A stretch of DNA of 64,000 nucleotides, taken from positions 25,885,898-25,949,897 of the forward strand of contig OX419344.1 of assembly GCA_948470475.1 (NCBI GenBank), read 5' to 3'. Below are positions 46,801 to 55,881 of the stretch, piece after piece. Source of the DNA: Galaxea fascicularis. Taxonomy: Eukaryota > Cnidaria > Anthozoa > Scleractinia > Euphylliidae. The notes under the pieces are model-generated. The model made no database searches and was not told the DNA's origin. It worked only from the letters and a program-made list of their open reading frames with translations. A program made the position numbers and the translations under genes. How positions within the stretch are numbered: position 1 is the first letter of the stretch; each line of letters begins with the position of its first letter.

Positions 46801-48799
46801 AGTACTGTGGGACCCGGCCTTTACGCTGTGGAGGCTCCACGGGACCCATATTTACGATTCCTTCGATAGGCCCAGCGGCGCCGTTGTAACCAGGGATGCG
46901 GGAATCGAAGACAGCTTCAAATTCTTTCAGGAGAGACGTGAAGGAAGCCTTCTGGGAAGGTGTTAGCAAACCGTCTGGATCAACAGATATTGACTCAGCA
47001 GGTGACAGGAGAGAAGCTGTGGACTTGGGTGGGGCCAAGGAGATTTGGATAGTAGGAGGGTCTGAAACAGGGTCAGGAACGGTTAGGCGGGCCTGGCAGA
47101 AGTGATCGTTCTTGCGGATGAGCAGGGGATCCTCGGTATCATTGACGAGCCTCAGCTTGCCTCCGACGGCTTGGACGATAACAGGTTGTGGCCACGCATG
47201 TGTAGGTTTTAAATGACTAGATGAGACTGAGTCTATACGAGGTTCAATGGCGACTGAAGAATCTTCAAGTAACTCTGGAGGGGCATCGACTTCAATGAAC
47301 TCACCAGGCCAGACAGTAGTGTTGACGCGCGGAGCACGAAGGAGGTGACAGGCTCTGATCGCGTGATAGGCTTGAGGAGTCTTCGAAGAGTCATAGGAAG
47401 CAACATCAGAACCGGCGATAATGATTTCTTGTCTAGCAGGACGAACAGCAATGTCATTTAAAGTCATAAATGGAGTACCAGCCAGTATATCTACGTCAAG
47501 ATCTTCTACAACGAGGGCCTCCAGTGTGAGGGATCTGCCATGGCGGAACAACGAGACACGCGTTTCCCCAACCACTGATAAGGGGGTTCGACCATCAGCT
47601 TGCAGGGCGGTCTGGGAGCTTTTAGTGATCTTTGTGCCAATGTGTTTCGCAATAGAAGCCCTCATCATGTTAGTTTCGGCGCCCGTATCGATGGTCAGAC
47701 GTAAGGCATGGTGACGGTAAAAGGCGTGAAGGAACGGAGACTGAGAAACATTAACACGACGAGAAACCGTGGGTTCCATTGTAGGGAGTGCCTCAGGCGC
47801 ACAATTCCGTACCACGGTTTCGCCTGGGTCTTCAAGTTCACCATACTCGAAATAATCGAAGTTGTTCACATCCATGTCAATGCCAGCAACGTGTCGAACT
47901 CTGGTCATGAACAGACGGTCTTGCTCCGGAAGGAACTTGCAAGTACTCAGGAAATGAGAGCGAAAATCGGGACGACCAGCCTGTTGGCACAGCGGACACG
48001 ACTTGCTAGGCCGGGGTTTAGGTGCAGGTTTGCGGCGAGTAAAAGCAGAGCGGTGATCCATCTGGGGTGCAGAGCGAAACACCTTTGACTCCTCACCAGA
48101 TTGAAGTTCGTCGAGTAACGAATCCAGGGCCTGTGAGATTTCAGGCTTGACAGAAGCAAGGGTTCTGTTCCGAAGTTCAGTTCCGTATCGTTGCTTCACG
48201 AGGCGAGGAAGATTAGGATGAAGTAAACGTAGCCATGTTAAAACGACAAAATTCTCAAGAGATGGAGAAAGCTCCTCGTCGGCCTCAGGAGCTTGGCCAT
48301 GATGAGTAATACCGCTTGAAGTGGAGAGGAGATTGTCCTCGATGAAGGCCATCAAATTTTGAAATAAATCTTCTGGACGTTGATCAGCTTTCAAAGAGAT
48401 ATAAGCGAGATCCAAGAACCGGGAACCAGTGGACTGAAGGCCATAATGTTGACGGATCGATTGCCAAACACCATTTATCGACGTAGAGTTCTTAACGATG
48501 GAGTTACGGGAGATGATGGGCGCGTAATTGGCGATCTGACCAAGCATCATCTCCAGATGCGCTACCTTTTGGGCGGCCGTACGTCTTTGAGCTGCGGGTA
48601 CGGTTTCGCCGTCGTTAATAAAGCCGCGGAGAGGTGAAGCGTTAGTCTTTTTTCCCCACGTAGAACCATCGGTGAGAAAATTAGCAAAGTTCGAATCGAG
48701 GGACAAGATGTATTTGATGTTATTCTCCCAGGCCTCGATGGAAGTGATGGTTTCATTTGAAGTCAGCGACCATTGTTTTGGTGCTCTGTTTGAAGTCAT
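43808..48799 (-). CDS. Ty3/gypsy-like Gag-Pol polyprotein, intact frame
   Basis: One uninterrupted frame. The open frame extends to 48,937, but that reaches into the LTR and over the primer site, so I chose the Met at 48,799 (MTSNRAPKQW), giving 1,663 residues. Order: Gag-like region; zinc-knuckle-like CPLCQQAG...HFLSTC near 48,000-47,940; protease IDTGAETNM near 47,680; reverse transcriptase with VVSDLSKAFHQIPL and CAMGIPGSET and a catalytic box reading IADDLYCGG near 46,340; RNase H starting TDGSVKMSGLGATLY; integrase with an HHCC zinc motif (HPSRHQ...CHLCSSLKK) and core Asp in AADVIKR and VDPAPTF; a Pro/Ser-rich tail. The order RT-RNase H-integrase is that of Ty3/gypsy. The A in place of Y before DD is notable. 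No stop or frameshift was seen. Confidence 0.92.
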   Translation of the reverse strand: MTSNRAPKQWSLTSNETITSIEAWENNIKYILSLDSNFANFLTDGSTWGKKTNASPLRGFINDGETVPAAQRRTAAQKVAHLEMMLGQIANYAPIISRNSIVKNSTSINGVWQSIRQHYGLQSTGSRFLDLAYISLKADQRPEDLFQNLMAFIEDNLLSTSSGITHHGQAPEADEELSPSLENFVVLTWLRLLHPNLPRLVKQRYGTELRNRTLASVKPEISQALDSLLDELQSGEESKVFRSAPQMDHRSAFTRRKPAPKPRPSKSCPLCQQAGRPDFRSHFLSTCKFLPEQDRLFMTRVRHVAGIDMDVNNFDYFEYGELEDPGETVVRNCAPEALPTMEPTVSRRVNVSQSPFLHAFYRHHALRLTIDTGAETNMMRASIAKHIGTKITKSSQTALQADGRTPLSVVGETRVSLFRHGRSLTLEALVVEDLDVDILAGTPFMTLNDIAVRPARQEIIIAGSDVASYDSSKTPQAYHAIRACHLLRAPRVNTTVWPGEFIEVDAPPELLEDSSVAIEPRIDSVSSSHLKPTHAWPQPVIVQAVGGKLRLVNDTEDPLLIRKNDHFCQARLTVPDPVSDPPTIQISLAPPKSTASLLSPAESISVDPDGLLTPSQKASFTSLLKEFEAVFDSRIPGYNGAAGPIEGIVNMGPVEPPQRKGRVPQYSRDQLDLLQDKFDELEAQGVFRRPEDLEVVVEYLNPSFLVKKRNGGFRLVTAFTDVGRYSKPQPSLMPDVDSTLLNIARWKFIVVSDLSKAFHQIPLSRSSMKYCGVVTPFKGVRVYTRCAMGIPGSETALEELMCRVLGDLLQEGCVAKIADDLYCGGDSPQELLLNWRKVLLALDRCSLRLSPEKTIVCPASTTILGWIWSQGSIRASPHRVAALASCEPPKNVRGLRAFVGSYKMLGRVLSGCAKLLAPLESLAAGRQSQDTITWTDELLVCFHSCQKQLSSNKSITLPKPEDQLWIVTDGSVKMSGLGATLYALRDQKLHLAGFFSAKFKKHQASWLPCEIEALSIAAAVKHFAPYIIQAKPKSYVLTDSKPCVQAFEKLCRGQFSSSPRVTSFLSIVSRYQVSLLHLSGSANLPSDFASRNAPPCDDPRCQICSFVSEAEDLTVRQITAQDVLSGHATLPFTSRPAWIQTQLECPDLRRVHSHLKQGTRPSKKLTNIKDVKRYLNAVSISRDGLLVVRRDEPFSPARECIVIPRSVIDGFLSALHVKLDHPSRHQLKLVTQRYFYALDLDKALDRCSQSCHLCSSLKKVPSTLVEQSSSDPPDGVGISFAADVIKRYRQLILVVRETTTSYTTSCLLDDERRESVRIGLLRLCLELRPLAGPPSVIRVDPAPTFRALSNDESLRQFGLALEIGRIKNPNKNPVAEKSIAELGDELLRLSPGGGPISPLTLAVATANLNTRIRNRGLSAREMWFQRDQFTNSQIPVDDLKLLREQHSFRLHNHPASERSKAPGRSPPTPPAIDVGDLVYLTSDGSKNRARDRYLVVSVDGLWCNVRKFVGSQLRSSSYRVKRTECYLVPEHVDPTFNPPRRFNDDDCPADVLEESPNSQTINEGLVSQNINEEPAPSQNIPVPYVPQVPGELATPPGPLAVVPCQDSDVSTTPPDVSSTPCPDLPVFPPNPVPDQSSPPSRCPSPRRSSRPSRRPAYLRDYVC

Positions 48800-48879
48800 C
48801 TTGGGCAACAAAATTCTAGTTAACCAGTACAAACGTTCGGAGAGACGATTAAACGAAGACTTTGGCGTCCTTCGCGGGT

Positions 48880-48902
48880 TCTTTTTCGAACCGCTGCCAC
48901 CA
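48880..48902 (-). other. Candidate primer-binding site
   Basis: Read on the minus strand, TGGTGGCAGCGGTTC follows the end of the 5' LTR by a few bases. It begins with TGG, the complement of a tRNA CCA end. The tRNA species was not identified. Confidence 0.5.
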
Positions 48903-49162
48903 CGCCAGTGGATAAGGCCAGACTTCCAAACTAGCAACTGGTTTAATCGGCGTTAAAACCAAAATGAATGCAAAAAGAAGACGCGGAGAGGTACTAGTTA
49001 CCTAGGTTACAATGCAAATATGATCACAACGTGTGTGCACAGGAGCGCATAACACAGATGAACAATAACCGTAGTTACGTAAGCGAAGGCGAGAAAACAG
49101 CGGAAACTATGCGTACAGTTCTGCGTGCAGTAGCGGTATAACAACGGTATAACATAATGGCG
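48903..49162 (-). repeat. 5' LTR of the gypsy-like element
   Basis: Identical by eye to 43,431-43,690. The outer flanks share only CAG (43,428-43,430 and 49,163-49,165), shorter than the usual 4-6 bp target duplication. Confidence 0.9.
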
Positions 49163-50691
49163 CAGCTTGAATGTCACGTAGCTGAGTCTATTTTACCAGA
49201 TGTGTATTTTACCTTTCTCTCCTGATAATCTTTGCTAGCTCTATGGAATGTATTTTTAGCCCCTCTTTTACTGTATTATTTAGTCTTGTTGTTGTATGTG
49301 TTTATGTGATAGAGTTAAAACAGTTTTATTACTATATTGTAGAGCACTTGGGACAAGTACTGGTTTACGCTCTATGGCTAAATGTCCCCTCAGTTGAAGT
49401 GTGTTGTAACTAGGCTTAGCGAACTCCTTTGTATTAAGTGGTTTGTGCAAATTAAATACTTCATCAGTAACAAAAATAAAATAAAATAAAGGCTATTAAT
49501 CACAAATTGTGCGCAAGGCCGTGCAATTTCTTTTCCTGGTGAAGAAGTTAATTCAAAGATTTGTCCACCTATGCAAGCTAATTGTCCTCCTGCTCAAAGC
49601 CTTAACTGGGTAATGACGTGTTTTTTTGGGAACACTTGAAAATCCAAAGGAGAGGTTTTGCATCGATAGCAAATGAGAAATAATAGCAGGGAACAAAAAT
49701 TCAATTTGGCTGACATTTTTCTGTTATTCCCTTGTGTTCCGAATTAAATTGGTAAGAACAAACTGCGGTTCTCCTTTCTTTTAGAACTGACTTGATTTCA
49801 TCTGATTGGTGAGGTGATAGACATCAACACAGTCCTTTAACGAATGGAGAAGCCTTTATGTGAATTATATAAACAGTCGGTAGAAATGGAAGGACTTCTG
49901 GTTCGACTGATTGATAACTCACCTTAACAATACTAGAAAACAGCACGGCTGAACAACACAAAGGATTCACAGTGTTGTTTCTAGTAAACTTAGTGCAACC
50001 TCAAGATGGTCTTAACTTTGACAAGAAGGCTACCTGGTTGGGTTTATAACTGAGAAAGTTCGTCAACCTGTCTGAAGCACCCTAAGGAAAAAGAACAAAA
50101 TTCAAAGGGACAGGTCTTGGGGTTAAAAATAAGGTAAGTAAATTCTAAACCAGTACGTTTTGGACCAATCTTTGATAAGGAGTGGATCATTAGAAATCTT
50201 TAAGGAGGCAGGGGTGGAATAGCCAGTACGGTTTTGTTTTAGGGCATTCAAGAACCATGTGTTCTTACTTAAATTCAGTAAAACATTAAACTGATTCACC
50301 ATTCTGTAAAATCCACTTTCCTGGTGTCATAACAAGTACTTCTAGGCAGGCATGCAACTGTTGTTGTCTTGAAGTGATCTTTTAAGATTAGGGTTTAATT
50401 TCTTTCATAATGCACCATAATTATTGGCTTTCAGGAACTGTTACCATGGTACAGTATCATACAACCGTTTTTAAATTACTGTCAATTATCTTGAATATAG
50501 TCAGACACTTAAGAGGCAAAACTTAACTTTCAACGAAATCTCTGGTTTCAAAGAATACCACAAATCAATCACTCACTCCAGTGTTGTTCTTGAACTAGAG
50601 TTTTTGTTTTTTCCAAACCTTTGGGAACTTATTCAATAAGGGAAGTAGCAACAACAGCCAAAAAGGTGCTCAACTAATAAAAATCAAATCT
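49163..50691. other. Non-coding stretch, no gene recognised
   Basis: AT-rich. A stretch at about 49,300-49,500 ending in repeated aaaataaaat looks like the tail of an old retroposon, but no coding remnant supports it. Confidence 0.35.
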
Positions 50692-51546
50692 GGCTTACAC
50701 AGTGACATAAGCATTAGCATAAGCATAAATATAAGGATAAATATAACTGGGAGTAACATGAGCATAGGCATAAGAAAAAGGAACCTTTTCCATTTCTTAT
50801 GCACATGCTCATTAACAGGGGGCTTATTAGAGAGGGGGCCTTATTTCAAATCTTAAACATGCCTTTTTTGTCTTACACTGCAACGACTTCAACCAGAGTT
50901 GTTGTGCTCCCAACTCTGTTAGTGGTTAGGGTCAGGATGCACTGCTTTAACCAAGTGCCACAATTCTGACATTTACTGTTTATTGAACGATATTTCCACT
51001 CATGACACATGGTGGGAAAACTACAATCAAAATAATCAAATATACAGTCAGGAACAGAGAAACCACTAAGGAAAAGGAAACAAAAAAATTACACTGTCCA
51101 ACTCCTACCTCGATTGGGTAAGGAAAGACCTGGATGACTGTTGCACTGAGAATGGACGATAATCTTAATCAATGTTGTAACAATACTCTGAAGCAAGTCT
51201 GTGGCATGGCCACATAAGAGCTCCAATTACATGTGCCATCTTTATCGTTAGCAGGTTAGTAATTGATTAAATAAAAGAACGGAAATAGCATGACTTGCAT
51301 TACAAGGGCCACCTTGGTTTTTTTAAACTAATCAGAGACAGATTCTTAACAAAGAAATAGGAGGGATGGATTACTAACTCTTATGTCCCAAAAGAAGAGG
51401 GGTGGGTTGAATAGAGAGGTAGGGGGCTTAATAGAGCTTTTATGGCATGTCGCAAACAAGTGTGTAAACTGGATGTAACGTAAGCATAAGCACCAGTAAC
51501 AGTGCAAACATCATTATGCTTATGCTTATGTCACTGTGTAAACTGG
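50692..51546. mobile_element. 0.86 kb element with ACACAGTGACATAAGC inverted ends
   Basis: The left end TTACACAGTGACATAAGC plus attagcataagcataa is mirrored by ttatgcttatgc and GCTTATGTCACTGTGTAA on the right. The gcataagcataa words recur just inside both ends. No coding frame is recognised in the interior. Confidence 0.7.
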
Positions 51547-52024
51547 AGGCTCGAAAGTGTTTTTCGTTGATGTAGTGTTTGCGAAATGATGAAAGATTAC
51601 AAAGGATACTTAATGGTGTAGGTAAACTATATGTCACCTTGGAACTCTATTGTTGGGCTATATTTTAAGGGTTCTTGTGACATAATATCAGTTACCATGG
51701 CAACTCCCCACAAAAAGGTCCTCCAAATGTCAGTTTTTGTAAATTATCTGAAAACTAATTCGGTGACCTATTGTTTCTTTTCCTTTGTTGAAAAGCTGTT
51801 GCCATCATGAATGGTACATGCATGCAAAAAATAAAGATAGGTCACAAAGCAAAATTTCAAGCAGATTTTATTTCCCGTTTTTGCAATTTCCCACAGTATT
51901 TAATTTCCGGTGTGCTTGATTTTGATTCATTCAGCTGCTGCATGCATCTTAGTTATGGTGTGTATAGATTGCATGCACACGTGCAGCTAAAAACCCTTTC
52001 CAGCTTACTTAAGTCATTACTTAC
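51547..52024. other. Non-coding stretch
   Basis: No supported gene; flank of a possible exon at 52,025-52,125. Confidence 0.3.
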
Positions 52025-52125
52025 CACTTATTAATTCATTACTTCTGTAGTCCACTCCAACGTGAGGATTCATAATTCCTTCTTTCCTAAAACTACCATG
52101 AAACATATCCATCAAGAACAACTGG
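52025..52125 (-). CDS. Possible internal coding exon, unknown protein
   Basis: On the minus strand a tract ending TTTACTGCAG leads into a 101 nt open stretch reading [16 protein letters not shown] then [17 protein letters not shown], closed by a strong donor GTG/GTAAGT. Composition and splice sites look like a real exon. I do not recognise the protein and could not link it with confidence to neighbouring exons. A candidate upstream stretch near 52,335-52,410 (ELGAPVLGTASLFNK) does not keep frame with it. Confidence 0.35.
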
Positions 52126-54217
52126 CTGCAGTAAAAAAAAAAAAAAATACAAGAATTAATGTGATGTGGTAAACCGGTATCTGTTAATCCTATTACAGTT
52201 TTAATCATTAGTTGTTGCTTGTCTATGTACTACCAAACCTTTAATGATAGGAAATTTGTAAACTGAAGATAATCTTAGCACAGGTGAAAACTGAAATTAA
52301 TGTTAATGTTAGAAACAAAATGGCTTACGGTTTTGCTTTCGTTTTCGAAGAGAAATTATTTTATTAAACAAGGAGGCTGTACCCAAAACAGGCGCCCCAA
52401 GCTCAACATAAGTGATGCGTAAACATGGTGTTGTGTTACACAGTTTGAATAAACACTTAGGTGGGAAAGTATCACATACGGGTATTTGTTTTGCAAAGCA
52501 GAAAATACCACACTATCTTAATAAAATCAACCTATTTCGATACACTGTTGTTTTCTTTGATGTATAGTAGTTTTCCAGGCTGTTTTTAGGGCATTTCAGC
52601 CGGATTTCTCTGATTCGGTTTCCTATGGAAAAGTGAAACGTTTCACCCGTGCCCCTGTGTACCCCAAAACACAACAATGGCAACAAAGTTTGGTTTAATG
52701 GTAAGTTATTTAATCTTTCCACCTCATACTTCAAGGTGAAAAATGAAAATACAATCCCTTGTTTACAAAGAACACTATAACTACAACATTAACAATGAAA
52801 TATCTGATGTTGTGCAGCATGGTTTTAACAACAAGACTTCACTTGTGGATGATATATATGAAACAAGACGCCTGGGGGGCATTAACGTGGGATGCATTGG
52901 TTGATGAATGTGTACACACAGTCACTTTGGTTATACGTGGACAATGGGAATTTAATGATGACTCAGTACAGCATGACAATCACACGATGGTTAACTAGCC
53001 TCCTCGCCACCAATGACGCATTCGATACGAATTTGCTGATCAAACCAGGATCGAAAAAATATTCGGCACTTTCATTTCGAGATTATTTGTTCCGCATCAA
53101 GTGCGTGCGGTGGACAGTAAGCAAAAAATAAAGTCATTTAACACCATCCAAAAACACCAATCAACTTTATACCCCTGTTATGATTTACTTGAGATTTCTC
53201 TCTCAGATCTCTGAAATGCCTATGAATGTTGCGCTGTCTGACCCCCATACCAAGTCTCACAATCTTGCTTGATCAAATGTCAAACTATGCAAATTTGTGT
53301 TAAAAGAGTCAAGCATACAAAATGCAAAAGAGTCAAACTTAAAAATATCGTTTCCTTTTCGTTAGGACAAATACAACTGAAGATTACGAAGCTTGTCACA
53401 CTCGATTAGAATGTAAATTATTCACAGTTGAAAACACGAAACAAAAACAATGACTGGAACAAATCAATCTCTTTTCAATCATTCAAATACTTCACTGTGT
53501 CGTGGCGCTGTGGGAATGAAATCTTTACTTAAAAGGTTTTCTCCGACAAATGAGCACATTTAGAAAGAGGAACCGTGGCTAATCAGCTAGCAGCACTGTT
53601 TGGCAATTTCAGCGTCACATGGTTCCTTAAAGTACAGAAATAACCTCGAAAAAAGAAGACCAGAAAAAAAAAAGCCAACAACACCGGTTTCAGATAAAGT
53701 CACCCATCCGAGTAGTAACCCCGGCCAGCAGTGCTTAACTTCAGTGAGAAGCAAAAGCACATGGCTAATTGCCATATGAGACTACAATGACGACGAAACT
53801 CGCCGAATCTTTATACGTGGTCTGCCTACGCATCCCACGTAATAAATCATATGGTGAATAATTGCTATTGATAGAACTTTAACAAAACCTTGTGTGGTGT
53901 ATACTAAAACAATATCAATATTATTCACCTCAGTGTCAGATTCACCTCCGATTCATGAAAACTGCAAAACAGCTCTGACAGCATTTCACCCTTTAAGCCA
54001 CAATACACCAACCTGCAGATTTTCCCCACTATTTGTTCATTTTTTTTTCATACATTTCTCATGGTTGCAGTTGGGAGAATGGAAAAATCGAGACAGTATG
54101 TGTTTCTTTAACTTGGGCTTAATTTGCTAAAAACTTTCACAAGATGAAAATGTAAAGCTTGTGGAATGTGGCTTTGAGTGACAAGAATACCTCAAAAATT
54201 AATCTGTTTAGGTAAGC
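52126..54217. other. Non-coding stretch, no gene recognised
   Basis: Short frames only. The stretch around 52,330-52,440 and that at 52,750-53,110 have longer open runs but no family motif or splice support. Confidence 0.35.
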
Positions 54218-54376
54218 TGAAAGCCACTCATTGTGCACTATGGCCACATGGCAGTGAGTCTTATCCCTTAAATCTACCAAATAAAGTTTGAGGCTGACCA
54301 TTAGCAACCATGGACAGCTGTTTCGGGCCTTATTAGGCCTCATCAACATGGCACAGCTAATACCCAGGCTCAAGAA
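54218..54376. repeat. Direct repeat copy 1 (gacagctgtttcgg family)
   Basis: Contains aataaagtttgaggctgac, attagcaaccatggacagc, tgtttcgggccttattagg and cctcatcaacatgg. A copy about 84% alike by eye lies at 54,690-54,835. The TTTCGG plus CTCATCA arrangement recalls 3' ends of Penelope-like elements. Confidence 0.7.
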
Positions 54377-54389
54377 TAATTTGTTTTGG

Positions 54390-54685
54390 GGGAGCAGGGA
54401 TGGCGCAGTGGTGAGAGCACTTGCCTCTCATCAATGTAGCCTGGGTTAAATTCCGGACTCGACCTCATATGTGGGTTGAGTTTATTGTTGGTTCTCTACT
54501 CTGCTCCAAGAGGTTCTTCTCCGGGTACTACGGTTTTCCCCTCTCCTCAAAAACCAACACTGCTAAATTCCAATTCGATCCAGAATGCTCAAACATTTAA
54601 TACATGAGCGCCTGGTTCAGGAGATTGGGCAACTACTCCTCACGCTATCAAGCTTAAATAAATTACAATTGCAATTACAATTACT
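54390..54685 (+). mobile_element. tRNA-derived SINE (type 1), copy 3
   Basis: Plus strand: GGAGCAGGGATGGCGCAGTGG (A box), CCTGGGTTAAATTCCGG (decayed B box), gttggttctctactctgc, ggttttcccctctcctc, ending acaattgcaattacaatt. It separates the two direct repeat copies. Confidence 0.88.
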
Positions 54686-54689
54686 CATT

Positions 54690-54835
54690 AGGCACTATGC
54701 ATGGCCATGTGGTAGCAGGCATTACCCCTTGCCTAATAAAGTTTGAGCCTGAACATTAGCAGCCATGGACAGCTGTTTCGGCCAAATTAGGCCTCATCAG
54801 CATGTCATAGCTAATACTCAGGCTTAACAACCCAC
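54690..54835. repeat. Direct repeat copy 2 (gacagctgtttcgg family)
   Basis: Second copy of the unit at 54,218-54,376, containing aataaagtttgagcctgaac, gccatggacagctgtttcgg and attaggcctcatcagcatg. Confidence 0.7.
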
Positions 54836-55389
54836 ATGAATAAAACAAGTGATGAAAATGTAATTTGGAAAAGCAAGTTAATTGTAGCACAAAGCATAAA
54901 TAGATGGATTGAATATCTCACCTTACAAAGCAAAAGTTTTGTGCCGGACCCTGAATCGCTCAAAAACATTGTGACTGTAAAGCGTGACTAATTTCCCTCA
55001 GGACTTTCACAAAATATGTTATTATCTGTATGTTATCTCGCATTCAGAATAGTCAGAAATTTTATTACGACCAAAAACGTTTATAAAACTAACTTGAAAT
55101 GAGCCGTCGACCAGTAAGAAACTTTAACTTGCCTGTAACACTTCTTAACAAAGCGATCACATTTGAATATTATTTTTATAGTCCGTGTACACATTTGCAT
55201 ATTTGTGCTCCATCGCCGGTTCAAATTACTTACGTCTGTCAATTTCGTCTAATGTAATGCTTCTGGCGCCTGCCAATCAACTGCGTAATTTTACGGAAAA
55301 TATTAGTGAGTAAACGGTTCTTTTACCAAGAGGTGTCTGAAAAGGATGTGTGTAGCCGCTGTATACGAACTCAGCACTCTACAGTTTAT
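54836..55389. other. Non-coding stretch, no gene recognised
   Basis: Nothing with coding or repeat structure that I could support. Confidence 0.3.
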
Positions 55390-55773
55390 TTTGTCACCTT
55401 AAAACTCGTCCCGTACGGTACAAACCTCCGTCCCAGAACGGTTCTTAAAAGAAAATTACAAAAAATATATTAAGAATAGGACGACAGAAAACTTGCAACA
55501 ATACAGGAAACATAAGGCCAAATACAAACGTACCTTATCGGTGACTCTACGTACGGCACAGGAAAAACTAGCAGCAGCGAAAGCAAACTAAACAATCTGA
55601 CATACACTATAAGCAACGAGACGAAAATAAAAAGCTTGCACAAAAAAGATTGGCTTTTAAAACTAAGACGAACAAAAGAGGTGTGAGCATACATAGACAT
55701 GAAAAAGGTTACGTAATGAAACAAAAGGAAAAACAAATAAAAGTATTAAAACAGTTACGCAACTGCGGTAACA
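55390..55773 (-). repeat. Candidate 3' LTR of the BEL/Pao element
   Basis: On the minus strand the pol stop is followed by about 100 nt, then a purine/G-rich CTTTCGGGGGCCGG and TGTTACCGCAGTTGCG, a typical LTR start. The far end is a guess (a TG on the plus strand near 55,390). The partner 5' LTR is absent from the window, so the length cannot be checked. Confidence 0.4.
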
Positions 55774-55881
55774 TACCGGCCCCCGAAAGGCGCATACGGT
55801 AAAGCCTTTCCAAAACTAAGCAAATTAAAGCATTCGCCTAAGTTTAAAGCACATTAAAGTTTCGTTTTCAAGTCAATCCTT

